Source: JBBRQP01 sp038226175 | GTDB lineage: Bacteria; Cyanobacteriota; Cyanobacteriia; Gloeobacterales; Anthocerotibacteraceae | Assembly: GCA_038226175.1 (NCBI GenBank) | Contig: JBBRQP010000069.1 | Span: 1 to 14,745 of the forward strand | Reading direction: 5' to 3' | DNA length: 14,745 nt | Shown here: positions 14,103-14,745 of the stretch, piece after piece | How the letters are laid out: every line of letters begins with the position of its first letter | How positions within the stretch are numbered: the first letter of the stretch is position 1 | The notes under the pieces: generated by a model | The model's input: the letters and a program-made list of their open reading frames with translations, nothing else | What the model was told of the DNA's origin: nothing | Databases searched by the model: none | Program-made: the position numbers and the translations under genes

Positions 14103-14633
14103 GTGAAACATCCGCTCATCGCTACGTTGCTGATCTGCTCTCTTGTGGCAACAGCCCAAGCTAAGCCCTTACCGACCCTAGTTACAACTGCTGCCCAAAC
14201 CATCGGTTCATTAAAAGTTAAGCAGTACGGTCATGGCAAAACTGCGCTGATCTTGATTCCTGGTCTCGGTTGTGGTGACTGGGTATGGGCGGATCTAGTC
14301 CGTGATTTACAAAATGATTACAGGCTTTACACCGTGACTTTACCGGGATTTGATGGTACACCAACCATCACAACACCCTATCTAGGGCAAGTCCTGACCA
14401 GTCTTAAGCTGCTGATCCGCCAAGAAAAACTGCGTCATCCGGTAATCATTGGTCATAGCCTGGGCGGATATGTGGCCTTGCGATTAGCCGAAGAAGCCCC
14501 TAATCTACCTGGTAGCCTCATAATTATCGATGCCTTGCCAATTTTCCCGCCTGCAGTACCAGGTGAAACCCCCGCCCAACGTCAGGCAATGGCGCAAAAT
14601 TTCACTACTAGTAGGCAGCCACAGAGCTTATGA
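14103..14633 (+). pseudogene. Secreted alpha/beta hydrolase truncated by an IS630-type element
   Basis: The 176 residues begin with a signal peptide (MKHPLIATLLICSLVATAQA, cleavage after residue 20). They continue with the oxyanion-side strand ILIPGLGCGDWVW at about 50-62, the PGFDGTP loop near 81-87, and the nucleophile elbow GHSLGG with S119. Alpha/beta hydrolases of this kind run to about 260-300 residues and place the catalytic Asp and His after the cap region. Here the frame leaves homologous sequence near residue 169 (QNFTT) and ends seven residues later at TGA 14631-14633, inside the insertion element. The catalytic Asp and His are lost, so no active enzyme is expected. A TA dinucleotide at 14609-14610, the usual IS630 target, lies at the break. 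The intact gene was probably the third gene of the XRE unit; substrate unknown. Confidence 0.85.
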
Positions 14634-14745
14634 CGGGTAGAGGCGCTTCAGTTTCTCCCGTGCTTCTTTGGTCGTGAAGCGCCATTGGATTTTCGTCTGT
14701 GCTCGATTGCGTTGCTCTTGCCAACACCGTATTGCTTGACCTACC
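14610..14745 (-). mobile_element. IS630-type insertion element, 3' end, running off the window
   Basis: The element appears to begin at or near the TA at 14609-14610 and continues past the right edge. The evidence is the abrupt end of the hydrolase homology together with a transposase reading inward from the edge. The opposite end and the second TA copy are outside the window, so the terminal inverted repeats cannot be confirmed; the exact left boundary is uncertain by a few bases. The sequence around the junction forms the 10-bp palindrome CTACTAGTAG (14605-14614), probably by chance joining of host and element. Confidence 0.65.
14628..14745 (-). CDS. IS630-type transposase, C-terminal fragment (cut by window edge)
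   Basis: Thirty-eight residues end in QWRFTTKEAREKLKRLYPS before TAA (14630-14628). The ending W.FTT..AR.KL.RLYP is a common C-terminus of IS630-family DDE transposases, where it follows the catalytic Glu helix. The DDE core is not in the window. The gene reads leftward, against the hydrolase it interrupts, and its stop codon lies about 18 bases from the presumed element end, a normal distance for this compact family. It is distinct from the transposase fragment at the left edge. Confidence 0.8.
   Translation of the reverse strand, partial: VGQAIRCWQEQRNRAQTKIQWRFTTKEAREKLKRLYPS

Noticed and set aside
13970..14203. 77-codon minus-strand frame across the XRE and hydrolase genes
   Set aside because: It is antisense to two clear coding regions with a good ribosome-binding site between them and shows no recognisable motif.
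14605..14614. Palindrome CTACTAGTAG as an operator or recombination site
   Set aside because: It spans the host-element junction and is most simply explained by joining of unrelated sequences at the TA target.
1..14745. HIP1 octamers (GCGATCGC), tRNA or rRNA genes and CRISPR arrays
   Set aside because: None was seen on reading both strands by eye. Many cyanobacteria are rich in HIP1, but some lineages lack it, so its absence does not argue against a cyanobacterium.

Overview
The window is most likely chromosomal DNA of a cyanobacterium. The strongest evidence is the gene at 5210-6034, which encodes a Tab2/Atab2 (DUF1092) protein, a family confined to oxygenic phototrophs. The other genes fit a Gram-negative cell: two RND pumps with periplasmic adaptors and a lipoprotein signal. 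No HIP1 octamer was seen by eye, so the species cannot be narrowed down.

Layout. At the left edge (1-122) is the C-terminal end of an IS630-type transposase on the + strand. Next, on the minus strand and read right to left, is a metal-efflux cluster: a lipoprotein adaptor (5077-3854), a CzcA-like RND pump (3854-648, overlapping the adaptor stop by one base) and a small DoxX membrane protein (581-186). The Tab2/Atab2 gene diverges from it. Between the two lies a promoter with two 7-bp direct repeats on an 11-bp period, placed exactly 10 bp upstream of a -10 hexamer. This geometry suits an OmpR/PhoB-family response regulator.

A second minus-strand operon (11010-6161) encodes an adaptor, an HAE1-type (AcrB-like) RND pump and a MarR repressor. 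Its promoter is recognisable and is covered by two palindromes, one on the -35 and one on the -10, so MarR feedback control is likely. Neither pump cluster contains an outer-membrane TolC-like gene; that partner must be encoded elsewhere.

Upstream of this operon is a two-gene osmolyte-type (glycine betaine/choline/proline family) ABC importer (13371-11076). It has a short ATPase without CBS domains and a substrate-binding protein fused to its permease. Divergent from it is a probable three-gene + strand unit: a small membrane protein, a 64-aa XRE regulator and a secreted alpha/beta hydrolase. The regulatory gap between the two units is crowded with inverted repeats. The hydrolase is cut off after its nucleophile motif by a second, different IS630-type element whose transposase end runs off the right edge.

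Taken together the window is an export, import and stress-response region bracketed by insertion sequences. No gap between genes exceeds 300 bases. No tRNA, rRNA or CRISPR array was found. I did not find a clearly new multi-gene system; the most useful new observations are the three regulatory regions and the IS-truncated hydrolase.
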